In this document: piece after piece, positions 1 to 11,674 of the stretch
How positions within the stretch are numbered: the first letter of the stretch is position 1
Layout of the letters: each line of letters starts with the position of its first letter
NCBI GenBank assembly: GCA_030248065.1
Contig: JASAMV010005196.1
Coordinates: forward strand, 1 to 64,000
Reading direction: 5' to 3'
Length of the DNA stretch: 64,000 nucleotides
Source: Rhynchonema sp. JSB1_4
Lineage: Eukaryota > Nematoda > Chromadorea > Monhysterida > Xyalidae
Made by a program: the position numbers and the translations under genes
The notes under the pieces: model-generated
Database searches by the model: none
Seen by the model: the letters and a program-made list of their open reading frames with translations, nothing else
What the model was told of the DNA's origin: nothing

Positions 1-574
1 CATCTATCTATCGTCAACACTTTTTGATTTCATCTATCTATCGTCAACACATATGGGCAAATCTATCTATCGTCAACAAATTTTGGGAACAATCTATCTA
101 TCGTCAACACATTTCGAACCCAAAATTGACATTTTTGCCTCAAAATGGCTCAAAATCGGTATTTTTCACCATAAATAGGCAAAAATCGCGCGCTACGCGC
201 GGATTTAGTACATCTATACACATTTTCATTAATATTTACACATTATTACCTACTTAATGCACTATACTATACCTTGATTTTTGGCGACCCCCCCCCACCA
301 TCTATCTATCGTCAAATTCAAATTCAAATTTTATTTGCAAGCTCACGCAAAGACCTACAACGAGATCCGGAAAACACCTGAAAAATAAACGAGTGTACGT
401 AACACAATGATAATCATGACTGAACAAACGACAAAACGTACCAGAGAAATTTTAAACCAACCAAAAACAGCAACGACAGGCGAAAATCAGTGATCAATGG
501 CGCACACGAGATGAAAACAGGCGATAACAAAAACCAACGATTACCTGAAAGCAGCAACTCAGTGACTGAGAAGA

Positions 575-775
575 TTAGTCAACGACGGCTGAGAATTTTG
601 TTGAAATATGGCGAGAAACTACGTCTCGACCACGTGAGTTTAGTTTAGATTTAAAGGCCGCAATTGAGGCAGCGGAGACGACGTCCTCTGGGAGCCTGTT
701 CCAGAGGTCCACAACGCGATAAGCCCAATACCCGGACAAGTCCGGACCCGCGCCATGAACTCGACACAAACTGTG
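575..775 (-). pseudogene. Second reverse transcriptase tail fragment (LWNRLPEDVV motif)
   Basis: The minus-strand frame contains RVVDLWNRLPEDVV followed by a short FKSKLN-like end, which is the usual last 30 residues of CR1/RTE-type polymerases. It is separated from the fragment at 1134-1688 by non-coding sequence and frame loss, so the two pieces are either one decayed copy or two. Confidence 0.65.
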
Positions 776-1133
776 GGAGTGCCCTCGGGTTGGGCGGTTG
801 GTTGGTTGGTTTATTGCTCTCAGTGACGCATAAAACCATGCACGTAAATTAGTGATAGAAGCACAGTTACAAGACCGGGTGGGACAATTACGGAAATGAA
901 AATAGTTACAACACCGGTTATAACAAAACCACAGCAAATAAAAGCTACAAAAAGCGCCAAGGAGAGAGAAAGATCACGGACATCAGGACAGATCACAGGA
1001 CATGTTAACAGAACTGAAAATTATGCATTAATCCTCGTCCTCGTCAAACGACAAATGTCGGGCTCAGAGGGCATATTGGGATCAGTCCCTATTGTCAACA
1101 GTCCAGAACAGATGGTGGGTTGGTGATTGTCCG

Positions 1134-1688
1134 TCACTTCCGTGTACCACCATTTAGCGACGTGGCTGGCGTCCCCAGGCTGACGTGAATGCGTATCGAA
1201 CGAGACATCGCCATATCCATCCCGTTGACCGCATCCGGACGCGGTGGCGATAGAGCCCCGGTGTCACGCGGTGGAAAGAATGATTCCTTGGTTACCCCAG
1301 GTATGAGACCACGAACGACTTTGTACACGAGCACAAGATCGTTCACGGTCCGGCGATAAATTAGGGGGTCCAAATTTAGTGCATGCAAACGCTGTTGGTA
1401 AGACAGTGTCTGCATGCCTGGTAAATAATAAGTGAACCTACGTTGAATTTTTTCAACGTTTTTAGCCAAAGTGACATTTTGAGGGGACCAAATGGACATG
1501 GAAAATTCCAGTAATGGACGAACATAGGCCAAGTAGAGTTTGCGGAGAAAGTCGCGATTACGACTGTGGAAGTTACGGCGGATGGTCTTTTCCATTCTAC
1601 TGGCGTCGGCCACAATTTTACCAATGTGTGACTCAAATTTTAAGTTTTGTTGGTCAATTATGACACCCAGGTCCCGGACATGGGGAGG
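1134..1688 (-). pseudogene. Reverse transcriptase C-terminal fragment (non-LTR), broken
   Basis: The minus-strand reading frame shows the block typical of the end of non-LTR polymerase domains: DLGV near the start, then KLYLAYVRPLLEFSMSIWSP, EKIQRRFT and LVYKVVRGLIP. The upstream part of the frame is cut at 1688 by a hAT-type insertion that lies exactly between 8-bp duplications. No intact palm domain with a catalytic YxDD motif is left in the window. Function is therefore lost; it is a fossil. Confidence 0.75.
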
Positions 1689-2088
1689 CAGTGTAGTTCC
1701 TGGGGGGAGGGGGGGGACCCCCCCCCTCGGGTACGTCTGTTCCCCCTCCGAGGTACGCCTGCCCCACTGTTCCCCCTCCGGGTACGTCTGCTCCCCCAAT
1801 TTTTTCCTAAAATGGGCAAATTTAGGCCTAAAATAGGCATTTTTAGGCCAAAAATAGGTAAACTTTAGGTGAAACCTCCAAAAAAACGCCAAAATACCCT
1901 TTTTATAGGGGATTTTTCGCAAAAGAAGGCAAAAATAGTCCAATTTTTCGACCTCAAAAAATGACTTTTTTCCGTCCCCCCCCCCAATTGGGAGTCCCCC
2001 GCCGTCCCCCCCCGGGAGGTACGTCTGTTCCCCCTCCGAAAATAGTGGAGGGTACGTCTGTTCCCCCTCCGGACCAGGAACTACACTG
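1689..2088. mobile_element. hAT-type MITE, GGTACGTCTGTTCCCC tag family, copy 1
   Basis: Terminal inverted repeats CAGTGTAGTTCCTGG and CCAGGAACTACACTG bound 400 bp. The perfect 8-bp target duplication TGGGGAGG stands at 1681-1688 and 2089-2096. Length of duplication and CAGTG termini fit the hAT superfamily. No transposase is encoded. Copies of the tag GGTACGTCTGTTCCCC flank an AT-rich core on both sides. It disrupts the retrotransposon frame. Confidence 0.92.
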
Positions 2089-2212
2089 TGGGGAGGTGAA
2101 ACAAGTTTGGGTCGACCCCCCCCAGATTTCGGACTTGGGTCATCTATCTATCGTCAACACATTTCGGGTGGGTCCCAATCTATCTATCGTCAACACCCTG
2201 ACCAAGTACTAC

Positions 2213-2627
2213 CATAGTAGTGGCTGGGGGGGGTTGGGGGGGTTACCCCCCTCTCAGTACTTACCTACCACAAAACCCGAGGGGGGGTTGGGGGGGGGGT
2301 TGAGTTGAGTACTTACCTCTCACAACTCCAAATCATACCTCTCACAAGCAATATTATACCTTTTTAAGGCAAAAATCGGTGTTTTTCGACCTTATTTTTC
2401 CAAAAATCGCGCGCTCCGCGCGCAAACCCACCCATAATACCTGTTTTTAGGCGATTTTCGGCGAAAATTTCGAAAAAGTACTATTTTTACCTCAATTTTT
2501 GGCCAAAATTGTATCACAAAAACGGTGTTTTTTCGCCTTTTTGGGTGACCAAAATCATACCTCTCACGCTTCCGGTCCCAACCCCGCATCATACTTACCT
2601 CCCACACATGGGCCTGCCACTACACTG
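2213..2627. mobile_element. hAT-type MITE, CATAGTAGTGGC / GCCACTACACTG family
   Basis: The element lies between perfect 8-bp duplications AGTACTAC (2205-2212 and 2628-2635). The tag words ACCTCTCACA and AGTACTTACCT recur inside, and the core holds a GC palindrome near 2405-2422. It inserted four bases from the right end of its host element. Confidence 0.88.
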
Positions 2628-2639
2628 AGTACTACACTG

Positions 2640-2783
2640 TGCACCACTATCAGGCCTTAATACACTACTGTATAGGGGATGTTACTTAGGGGGGCTCTAT
2701 TCCGGGGGGGGCTCTATTAATTCACTGACCCCTTTTTGGGGGGCTGTATTACGGGGGGCTCTATTCCGGGATTCCCACCTCTG
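2640..2783. mobile_element. Partial Tc1/mariner-type MITE (GGGGGGCTCTATTCCGG family)
   Basis: The sequence is the reverse complement of half of the element at 43894-44279, including the words TTACTTAGGGGGGCTCTATT and AATTCACTGACCCC. The other half is missing because the hAT-type element ending at 2639 inserted here (right duplication TGCACCAC, 2640-2647). The outer terminus with the flanking TA is also missing. Confidence 0.6.
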
Positions 2784-2802
2784 GTTGCACGTCGAATTGT
2801 TC

Positions 2803-3419
2803 ATTAGGAGATAAAAATCTTTGGAAAATCATCCAGGTGCCCACGTACGGTAAAGAGGAGTTAAAAATCTTTGGAAAATCATCCACGCCTATAAAAGGCA
2901 GAAAACGGCGTTTTGAGGCCAGCCGCTTCAGATTACGTTTAAGCCCAAGCCCAAGAAGCCTAGGCGTAGGCCTAAGCCTAAGCCTAAGCCTAGGCCTAAG
3001 CCTAAGCCAAAGCCTAAGCCCAAGCCTCAGGCTAAGCTCAAGAAAACAAACAAAAAATTATGGCTATGTTTTGACATCCCAACCCCGATTTCACTGTTAT
3101 AAACACTATTTCTCATCATTTTGTGCATGTATAAATTTGTTTTAACCAAAAAAGCCAAAAAAAAACAAAAAATGTCACCGGCGCCGGCGGGACTCGAACC
3201 AGCGGTCCCACAGGCACGAGTCCAACGCCTTCACCGCTGCGCTAGCGAACCGACACACACTGCCGTCTAGCCGCTGCTATTTATACTTATATCTAGCGCT
3301 GCTGATGTCTAATACACACGCGTGTATTAATTAATGCACACACAGCCAGCTGCGTGTAACGGTTAAACCTGATGATCAAGGGCACCTGGATGATTTTCCA
3401 AAGATTTTTATCTCCTAAT
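2803..3419. mobile_element. Foldback element with degenerate (GCCTAA)n core
   Basis: Inverted arms ATTAGGAGATAAAAATCTTT (left, to about 2841) and their reverse complement (about 3381-3419) enclose 540 bp. The direct repeat GAATTGTTC on both outer sides looks like an 8-9 bp target duplication. The middle, 2940-3045, is a run of degenerate GCCTAA units, the complement of TTAGGC. A tRNA-like segment lies at 3180-3254. No coding capacity. Confidence 0.75.
3180..3254 (-). tRNA. tRNA-like sequence (tRNA pseudogene or SINE head)
   Basis: On the minus strand a perfect internal promoter A box TAGCGCAGCGG and B box GGTTCGAGTCC are spaced as in tRNA genes. The T stem is nearly paired, but the acceptor stem ends do not pair well and no convincing anticodon stem can be drawn. 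I therefore read it as a tRNA-derived relic rather than a working tRNA. It lies inside a foldback element. Confidence 0.45.
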
Positions 3420-3428
3420 GAATTGTTC

Positions 3429-4021
3429 TCTTTTTATTCATTAAAACGGGTGGGAGCCCAGGTCAACCGAGTGACCACGGCAGCAGAGTTGCGCAGGCAA
3501 ACCACAGAAAGAGTTTCAGTTTTATCGTCACGTAGTTCGCAAAAGCCTCCGATTAGATTAGCATCCCAAGAAAAAATGTGGCAAAAATCAACAAATCAAA
3601 ATATACTACGAACAAATCAGAAACATCATGTAGGTGCATCACGACATCAAAACGAAAAAGAGCATTGCTCAGCGTAAGGGGAGAAGAAAAAGTAAAAAAG
3701 TCAGAATGTTATTGAACACAAATGCACGAGAAAATGAATGACGATTACAGCACGATACGAGACGGTCCGGCCCGACAGCAGGCACAACTTGAATCGATGA
3801 CGTAATTGATACTAATGGAATTGGTGATCCACACGCATTATTTGCTGATAATCATGATAATGAGGTGTGAAAGCAGCAATTCAGCGCAACTTTGTTTTTG
3901 TCAGTTTATTTATTTTTTCCGTTAGCAACGGTAAGGAAATGAGAGTCGATGAAGTCTCAGAGTCTGGCTCGACAAAGAGTCTGTCTCTGATTTTTCAGAG
4001 TGCAAGGATACAATAACTCAA
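3429..4021. other. Intergenic, no gene seen
   Basis: Frames here are short and show no family motif or credible splice structure. The stretch separates the foldback element from the 3' end of the minus-strand membrane-protein gene. Confidence 0.4.
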
Positions 4022-4027
4022 TTTATT
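4022..4027 (-). terminator. Polyadenylation signal AATAAA of the membrane-protein gene
   Basis: AATAAA on the minus strand about 330 bases after the preferred stop codon at 4353. Confidence 0.5.
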
Positions 4028-4352
4028 TTCGAGCTACGAAAGAAATGCACCAGTTTCCGATCTGATGCTGATGCCCCGCAGAATATGTCTCTAGACCGTT
4101 GGTTTGCACGCCAGTATGCTATTGAATAGCAACGGGTCATCTCATCATCCCATTCACCTGAGTTCTTCATCTCAAATCTGCGATTTTTATCATCTGGTAA
4201 AAAAGTCCACGTAATTGGTCTGGTGCCACACAAATAAAAAAAAGTAACAACAAGAGCACTTGCAAAACAATACGAACCAGTACTATACATTTGAATCTTG
4301 AGCAATCCTGAGCCTGAATGTAAAAAAGCTCGTGGCAATCACATTTTCAACT

Positions 4353-7300
4353 TCAGAAGAACGACGTGGTTGAGGATTGGTTCGAATTTTGCAGCCACGG
4401 CAAGGTTATGGGCACACTGGGCTCTCTGAAGCAGAACTTTGTCAGGTTATTATGTAACCAATAAATCTATAAAACAAACGGCCTTTCAATGTTTCAATGA
4501 ATCAATCGATCCGTCAATCATCATGCATAGCAATCAATCAATAAACTGAGTTAAAGTGACCAACGCGGCGTAGTTGCTTGCTGCTGTCGGTCGTCCCTCG
4601 TTGGTATTTAGTTCCGGGTTGAAATATGCCGCTTTGGTTGGTGACTTGTGTTTGTGGATTTTCAGCTGCTCTTTCTGTTTCGGCTTCGATTTCGACCTTC
4701 GTTTTGATTTCGGTGCACGGTCCATGCCTTTCAGACGCTCCATGCCTTTAGCGATTTTAGGGGGCGACGTTCTGGTCGTGCTGGAATAAAACTAGATAAT
4801 AGTGTGCATCATTAAAAATAGGACTATTCAAGTGTACACCAACCGAACAGGATGTTCCATCTTTTTGGTTTCATTACGGAGGACAAAAATTAAGAATGAG
4901 AGCACTCCTGCGATGCAAATGACAGCGATGACACAGGCGACCACAATCAGGATGGCGATAACGGTGACACTTAATCCCCCTGATTCCGGCGCTGGAACGC
5001 AACACTGGTTGTTAATTTTGACCATTATTATAATATTAACATGACTCACTTGGCATGGCAACACACGACTCTCTGAAATCTGTAATACCATCTCGAGTCC
5101 AAAACAGTTTCTCAGCGCCGTTTGATATTTCCTTGTTGCAGCGCAGTTTGACTACGCGATCTTGCTGGGTCTGGAAATCTTGGAAACTGCTATTTAAAGC
5201 ATCAGGTGCGTCTGCTATCTTTATTTGTCCACACCTTCCAAACAGTCTTGTTCTTGCATTCAAATGCGATTTCTGTTTTTATTCCTTCCGGCCAAAGCAA
5301 CCGTCCATCTTGATCTGGGCTTTTTCCATCAACTGCTGCCATTTGGCAACCTGAATGTCAACGCTCTTGATTCAAAACTGTGCAAAGAGCAAGAACTACC
5401 TACACATGTAATATCCACAAAACGCACATGCCTATACAGTGTGACTTGACGACATGATTTGATGACATTACTATAAGCCCCTGTGCACGTACCTTTCACA
5501 CATTTGCGCTCGGACCCGTCACTCCAAACCCAATTGCCTTCCTCATTGCATGCCATCTGCCGAGTTGATTCTTTCTTGACAACATCGGACCAAACGAAAT
5601 CCGACTCACATTGCAACCGAATATCTGAAATTGTTCTTCGATTATCTTAAAACCGATTGCCGTGATCTGTACAACATGCCACAGCCTGACACGGCACTAA
5701 CTTTCTGTGGTCAGACTCGGTATTATCGTCAGGTTAATATTTTTGCCTTCAAGATCGCTCGATCTGCAACCTGTAAAATCGAATCAACGCTTTCCTGAAC
5801 GGTTTCTCGCCTTCACTCAACGAACCTCGGCGACAGGCAGTCTTCGGTAGATTCCACACTCCGTTCAAACATTCGATGAGTGCAGACCATGAAACATCGT
5901 GTTCACGAGGGAACAGATACCATTGGCTGCACTTGACCGTCCCTTTGTCTCCATCTCCGTATCTGATTTTGTCTCCGATAGTGATAGTGTCTGAGTTGGA
6001 TAAACCAGGTGTGAAGACCATGTTCAGATGATCGACGTTTGGATTCTCACATGCTGCAAAAATAGTAAGATTTCGATTTCAAAATGTTTGAGTAAGCTTG
6101 TGTCACTCAGTCATTCGAAGGCACGAACTGGCAATGCAAGTCGTCTGAAATTCCTTTTGGTCATCGACTGTCCAGACAGTGGCGGTATCTTGTTTGAAGG
6201 CCGCATTTTCAAGCAAGTTCTGGTTCTTGCAACTTAGTTGTACGGTGTGACTTCGCAAATCCTGGAAGCGCTGTGCAGATAAAATTGGAAGAAAACAAGT
6301 AAGCCTACAATGAAACATCATCCATGGATGCACAACTGACCCTAAATACATCATATTCATCGACACACTCAAACGTCACTTTAGTACCACCTTCTGGCCA
6401 CAGCTCTCGATCATCGGTTGGATTTGTCATCTTGCCAGGGACCTTTTTGATCGCACAACCTGCGAAAAAGCTGAAGATGATTCACGAAACCGATGCACAC
6501 GCACGACACATTTGTATCACACAACCTTTAGCGCATGAGTGACTCCACGTCCATTCGCCGTCGGTTCCACATTCAGCATGCCTCGTCAAAGACGGATTCT
6601 CAGTGTCGACCCAGACGTATGATGCTTTGCAGTTTATCTGAATAGAGTTGTCGCAACTTCAGGGTTCAGTAAAACGTTATACGCTAAACCTTCACATCTA
6701 CACCTCAACTTGTTCGCCCGGCGATGTCAGCGTTCCGAAAGTCGATGGGTCCTTTGGTTGTGCACGTGACTTGGACAAGTAAGCTTCAAGGCTCGATTTG
6801 TCGCAAGCTGAAAATGGAGCATGAAATACTTGGATGAAATTGCTCAACGACATGGGCACGGTTATTGACATCATTAGACACCTTTGCACTCTCCGACTAC
6901 GCCTTCCCAATCGCCGTCACCGTGTTTGCAACGAATTTGTACGCGCCAATCGGCCGAAGGGGACTGTGGATGACGATACACGCCGCTGCATTTGACGGTC
7001 AAATAATCACCAGTCACGTATTTGGTCTTTTTATTGATGGTGATCGGTGTTGGGTTATCTGCGTTGTGGTCCAGCTCCATGTGTCGAGCAGACAAGATGG
7101 AATCGTGAGGGTCATCACAGGCTGAAGCAATATAATCAAAGTGTTTCGACTTCAATTTTGAGAAAACCAAAAGATGGTCTTAGTTTTGATGCAATTTCAC
7201 TTGTGGAACATTGTTCGGCAAAGTCATCTGGATTTGTTTCGTCGGGCGATTTTGACCAAAGGGCCTTTTTTTCTTTTTGCAGGTCCAAGCACCACACGCG

Positions 7301-10300
7301 CACCTCATTCGTCCGCGCAATCTGAATAAGTTAAGTGCACCCTATTGAGTTCTTGCAAGGTGACTTGTTTTGTGACAAAACGCGATGTTTTAATAACTTT
7401 GTGGGTACCGCACCGTTACTCTTGTAAATAATTCTGCTAACCGCATTTAGGTTCACTCACTTTGTACACTTCCTCATCCTCGCACTTGAACATCAGCTGC
7501 ACGTCTTTCATAGGCGGGAACCACTTCCGGTCTTTAAACTGCGATGGTACCGTTGGTGTGCCAGCAACCCATTCGATGCCACAAGCTGATGGTTACGAAG
7601 TTTGTGTTCATCGATCTAATTTCAGAAGAAACAAAATTGAAATCCAAGTGCGCCTGATGTGATGGCTCCCAGAACACGTTTTTGCAAAACCGATGTGCTG
7701 CCATATTCTTACACAAGTCTTGTGGTGTTATTGAATTCACCTTTAATGGTTGACTGTCTGGCACCCAACGGGAATGACAGCAAATGTGAAAGCACATAAC
7801 AAGGAACGCGGCTGCTTGACTCCAAACGACGTATTGTGGAGCAAACATTTGAGAATTTTTTATGTCTTCACTCACCACGCACACACTCATGAGAAATGTC
7901 GGACTCTGGCCACGCCCAGCTTGCCGTCCACTCATTTTCAATTGCCACACATTTCACTTGCAATTGCACATCTTCGGCCTTGGTGGGATCCCGCCAGACA
8001 AATCCACCTTGGCATTCAATGTTGATCAATTCGCCGTTTGCAGATTCTTGGCGACTCGTGACGGCTGCACTGCTGTGGGGCACCAGCTGTGAAACATCGT
8101 CTTTGTGACAGGCTGCAATAAAATACATGCGCAAGTCCCACAGCTGACACTTCAGCCCACCACTCAGCAGGTCTACTACTACACTGGTTAATGTGCACCC
8201 AATTAACCGGTTTTACGACAAATAAACTAACTGGGACAACGGCCCTCCTCGCAATTTCCTGCATCGGGCGAGCTAGTATGTGGACAGTCAAAATCGGGTG
8301 GCGCGGCCATGACTTTACGGTACCGATATTTCGAGCCACGACCACATGTAGTGCTGCAAGTGCTCCACTCGTCCCAAGCGAACGTCGAATACACGCACTC
8401 GGTCACTGACTTGGTCACACCAGGCCAACCAGGCACGGATCTGAATGCAACGTGCACGCTATAAACCGTGTCGGGTCTCAATGGTCCTTCACACGTATTT
8501 TTTGTGTTGGTGAAAATAACTAACCGGCCTTCGAAGTCGAATTTAACATCCGACGAAAAATCTCCTCCCCCAGTTTCATCCACGCTCAGTTTTATCCACT
8601 CAGGGTACCAAGCTGAAACCCAACTTTAATTTCGGTTTTATCTTTATTTTGCGTGCGACAGTATATGGACAAAATGCGAGATACCTACTTGTTTATTGTC
8701 CCATAACTCACAATAAAACGTATCCGTGTGAGCCACTGTGATGTGTGTCACTGTTCCGAAATCTTTAGAAAACGTTTCTTGATGTATTCGGACGTTCCCG
8801 CCATTAAATCCACCCGTTATCTGGAATGTTGGTGTCACCGCCTTTGTACCGATGATGGTGACATGCGCTTTTCCACCGACGCTCTCAGTAGTTTTGATTT
8901 TGATCCGGACATCTGCAATCAAAGTATCGGAGAATGCCATATAAATCCTCCAGGGATTGATTTTAGTTTTACCCCGTTTTAAACAACATTTTTCAGACAA
9001 ATTGCTTGGGGATTTGTGCGAAAACTTCGCAGCAAACCCCTAAGTGAGGAAGCCAGTCAGTCAGGCAGCTTTATTCGCATCAGCAGGAACACAGAAACGC
9101 GAGATGACAATCAACCATACCTATACACACGGGGCCCCAAAATTATTCTGGAATAGAATTATTGTGAGTTTTACTGAACAATGGCTGGAATTCACAAAAC
9201 AAAGTCAAGCTCAACGTCCAAAGTTCACCGTTACACACAGCAGTTCAAAGTCAGATGTTTCGAGCTCACGCTGGCTGGCGCAGTGGACGCGGTTTTCTAA
9301 ACGAAAGGTCATCTGTGCGACGAGTTGTTGTGCGTGGTTGGATGCTTTTCTCCCCATAATATTATTTTAAGGACTTAACGCAAGCGTTTTAAAAGACAAT
9401 TTCCGAGTTTCTCGAATTTCTCACCGGTGGTGTTGAAATAACGCTTCGATCACTGACCGCAGTCAATTTTTTTGCACCGCCGTTGTCGATCGCCTCGTCA
9501 TTTCTTCACCTCTGATCAGAAATTCGTAAAACTCGGAACTTTTGCTTCTAAAACGCTTGCGTTAAATCTTTAAGATAATATTATGGGGAGAAAAGCATCC
9601 AACCACGCACAACAACTCGTCACAGATGACCTTTCGTTTAGAAAACCTCGTGCACGCGCCAGCCAGCGCGAGCTCGAAACATCTGACTTTGAACCAGGGT
9701 TGGGTTGGGTAAAAATTTTCTTATAAAAAAATTTTTTGCAAAAAAGTTCGCCGTTTTTTCGGTTTTTAAAAATTTGAATAGTAAGTTCACTTCTTTTATT
9801 AATTCTCAACTTTTTTTTATTATTTCCCCTTTTTTTTGTTGTGAAATGCATGTTTTATGCATGTTTCTGCTTGTTTTTTTTTCTCAAAAAATCGCCTGCG
9901 GCGCTTGTATTTCGCATCGGTACAATGTCATTACAACGTTAGACAGTCAGTGGCTCTACCAAACTACCTAAGCAGCCGTCATTATGTGCGCATTCAGTTC
10001 TTCCAACAAGCCAAATCTGCTTGAAATCTAAAATTATCGTTCCAACAAGTTCTGCAGGGTTATGCAGCTGTTTTCATGTAACTTTGCTTAAAAATGCGCC
10101 AATCATTTACCTTTCACGTGACACGCCTTCACTTTTTATACCACAATCTACATAGTGGGTTCACATCTACATCTACACAACCCACTGTGGGTGATATTTT
10201 CGAAACGGTGTAAAGGTCAGTTGGGTGTAAAGGTCGGTGGAAAGCTCGGTCGACAGCTCAGTGTGATCGACCTCGATGTAAGCTTGAAACATTCCACGTT

Positions 10301-11320
10301 AATAACAGGCAATGTTTCACGTTTACACCGAGCTACGCCGACCGAACTTTACGCCGACCTTTACGCCCAACTGACCTTTACACCGTTTCGAAAATTCCAC
10401 CCTGTGTATCGATCGCACTACGCAAAGCGGTATGCGTGCCACAAGCACACCCAATGCACAATCTACATTATGTATTCAATAGTTACATATGGTGGACAGA
10501 CTATCCCCAACGCGAATTGTCACGTTATCTGGCTCATCGCTCATCGCATCGTTATCACCTCGCTACTGCCCGTTTGTGAACACAACTGGTCGACGTCAAC
10601 TATTCCTATATTGTCAAGTACAATCAAATATACCTACAAAAAATTTCGACAATTTTTCACATTGAGAACCGAAATTTTTGTGGTCCGGAATAAAAAAAGT
10701 TAATTTAAAATTTTTTTTAAAAATTCAAAAAAGTAAAAAAAAAGTTCGATCATAAAAATTTTCTTAATCCAACCCTGCTTTGAATTGCTGTGTGTGACGG
10801 TGAACTTTGACTTTGAGCTTGACGGTGAGCTTGACTTTGTTTTGTGAATTCAGCCAAAGCCCCACCGAGGCGACACAAACACCCCACCGACACCCCCCCC
10901 AAAACCCCCCCACAACCACCAAAACCCCCAAACCACCCCCAAACTGGGTGCACGCATTGCGTTAGATCCGTGGATGCAGTTTCGCGGCTGACAATGCCAG
11001 ACTGCAAGGGCGTCCTGTGCCTCGTCACTGACAAAAGCGCCAACCGAAAATGCTCCATCTCAACTTTGTTGGTTGAGTAAAGTATATCTTGTTTTGTTTT
11101 GGAACAGTCTATTCGGGGTGGAAGGCCGGCTGTGACCGGAAAACTCCTGACCCCATGCAGTATTTCAATGTAAGGGCTGTCAAATTACTGCTAACTTCAT
11201 GCAATATCGTCATGTCAGAAACTCACGAATTTCCTTTCCAACAATCGCAACATTGATCACCGATAACAACAATGATAGCACGAGCAGCACCGATTTGGGA
11301 CGGCGATAACGAGACAGCAT
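4353..11320 (-). CDS. Single-pass membrane protein with PLAT-like, thrombospondin-1 and repeated sushi-like modules
   Basis: Spliced model, exons 11320-11227, 8912-8685, 8612-8232, 8112-7876, 7585-7461, 7321-7201, 7121-6882, 6807-6704, 6637-6526, 6459-6341, 6270-6129, 6053-5826, 5770-5702, 5624-5493, 5350-5235, 5170-5050, 4991-4844, 4780-4565, 4425-4353; all phases join, giving about 1001 residues. Residues 1-26 look like a signal peptide. About 32-150 resemble a PLAT/LH2 beta-sandwich. A thrombospondin type-1 motif (WSTCSTTCGRG) lies near 195. About 236-855 form serial cysteine modules of the pattern C..(L/I).C...W...C..W.W..C, like complement-control repeats, often split over two exons. One transmembrane helix (VTVIAILIVVACVIAVICIA) is near 865-888, then a lysine-rich tail. 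Likely a cell-surface receptor or adhesion protein; ligand unknown. If the last splice is not used, the frame stops at 4534. Intron 1 (2.3 kb) is full of transposons and could hide further exons. Confidence 0.75.
9695..10777. mobile_element. hAT-type element, CAGGGTTGG / CCAACCCTG termini
   Basis: The termini CAGGGTTGGGTTGGG and AATCCAACCCTG enclose 1083 bp. The flanks CTTTGAAC (9687-9694) and CTTTGAAT (10778-10785) match at 7 of 8 bases, as an 8-bp duplication. No transposase frame is recognisable; a 214-bp foldback element is nested at 10189-10402. Confidence 0.8.
10189..10402. mobile_element. Foldback MITE with GGGTG...CCACCC ends, copy 1
   Basis: Nearly the whole 214 bp is an inverted repeat: GAAACGGTGTAAAGGTCAGT on the left and its complement on the right. 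The flanking triplet TGT is duplicated. A second copy (38315-38863) is flanked by ATT on both sides, so a 3-bp duplication is consistent. This fits PIF/Harbinger- or CACTA-type elements; which one is not decidable here. Confidence 0.75.
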
Positions 11321-11402
11321 GTTGACTGAATGATCGGGGACTGCAGCGCTCTACACAAACCGGCTTTTAAAAATTAAAAATTGAGAAAAAATACATCTGT
11401 CC

Positions 11403-11408
11403 TTTATT
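11403..11408 (-). terminator. Polyadenylation signal AATAAA after the duplicated terminal exon
   Basis: AATAAA on the minus strand about 270 bases after the stop at 11675, mirroring the arrangement at the end of the membrane-protein gene. Confidence 0.4.
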
Positions 11409-11674
11409 GACAATTCTCATGCAATTTGTTCAGGATACCGTGAACGGAACGGAACCGAAAAAGGTATGCGCATGTAGAGCCACACCCATGAGCATAATCC
11501 AACGTTTCAAATCTGACATTTCCTCTCACCTTTTGGTCATTTTTAAAAAAATATAAATAATATCCTTTTGGTGTTAATAACACAAGCAAGTCGTGGCGGT
11601 AAGCAATATATGCAATTGAATGTGAAAAAAGTAATAACGATGATATTGACCTTCTATAATTCAGTGCTTCATCT

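Larger units (their letters stand above)
318..2096 (-). mobile_element. Truncated non-LTR (CR1/RTE-like) retrotransposon fragment
   Basis: This segment interrupts the tag-family element: sequence left of 318 and right of about 2097 is contiguous in the copy at 42133-42588. It carries two minus-strand remnants of the C-terminal part of a non-LTR reverse transcriptase (1134-1688 and 575-775). Its 3' tail at the left edge is a short AATTTGAAT-like repeat. About 95 bases (803-899) recur nearly unchanged at 41795-41888. It is 5'-truncated and itself interrupted by a 400-bp hAT-type element. Assignment to CR1 versus RTE is a guess from tail and motifs. Confidence 0.65.
1..2639. mobile_element. hAT-type non-autonomous element, ATCTATCTATCGTCAACA tag family, left end outside window
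   Basis: Several copies of the 18-base tag ATCTATCTATCGTCAACA stand at 1-120, at about 300 and at 2140-2200, around an AT-rich core with a GC palindrome (about 186-202). The right end is the hAT-like terminus CCAAGTACTACACTG, ending at 2639. A fuller copy lies at 42133-42588. This copy is split by a retrotransposon fragment (about 318-2096) and, four bases from its right end, by another element (2213-2627). The left end and its duplication lie outside the window. Confidence 0.7.
9184..10860. repeat. Large inverted-repeat element in intron 1 of the membrane-protein gene
   Basis: The left arm from GGAATTCACAAAACAAAGTC onward matches the reverse complement ending in GACTTTGTTTTGTGAATTC near 10850. 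A second inner pair of arms (about 9243-9395 and 9540-9694) forms a near-perfect palindrome around a 140-base loop. A separate hAT-type element (9695-10777) inserted in the right arm and pushed its end outward. No coding sequence found. Confidence 0.75.

Noticed and set aside
1..2200. CRISPR-like array of ATCTATCTATCGTCAACA repeats
   Set aside because: Spacing is irregular, units occur in the ends of elements with target duplications, and the surroundings are eukaryotic genes with introns.
7534..7950. 138-codon minus-strand frame
   Set aside because: Only a different frame of 7585-7461 fits the cysteine-module series and exon phases; the long frame is its shadow plus intron.
10844..11080. 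Proline-rich frames around 10860-10960
   Set aside because: They reflect a run of CCACCCCC-type low-complexity sequence within an intron.
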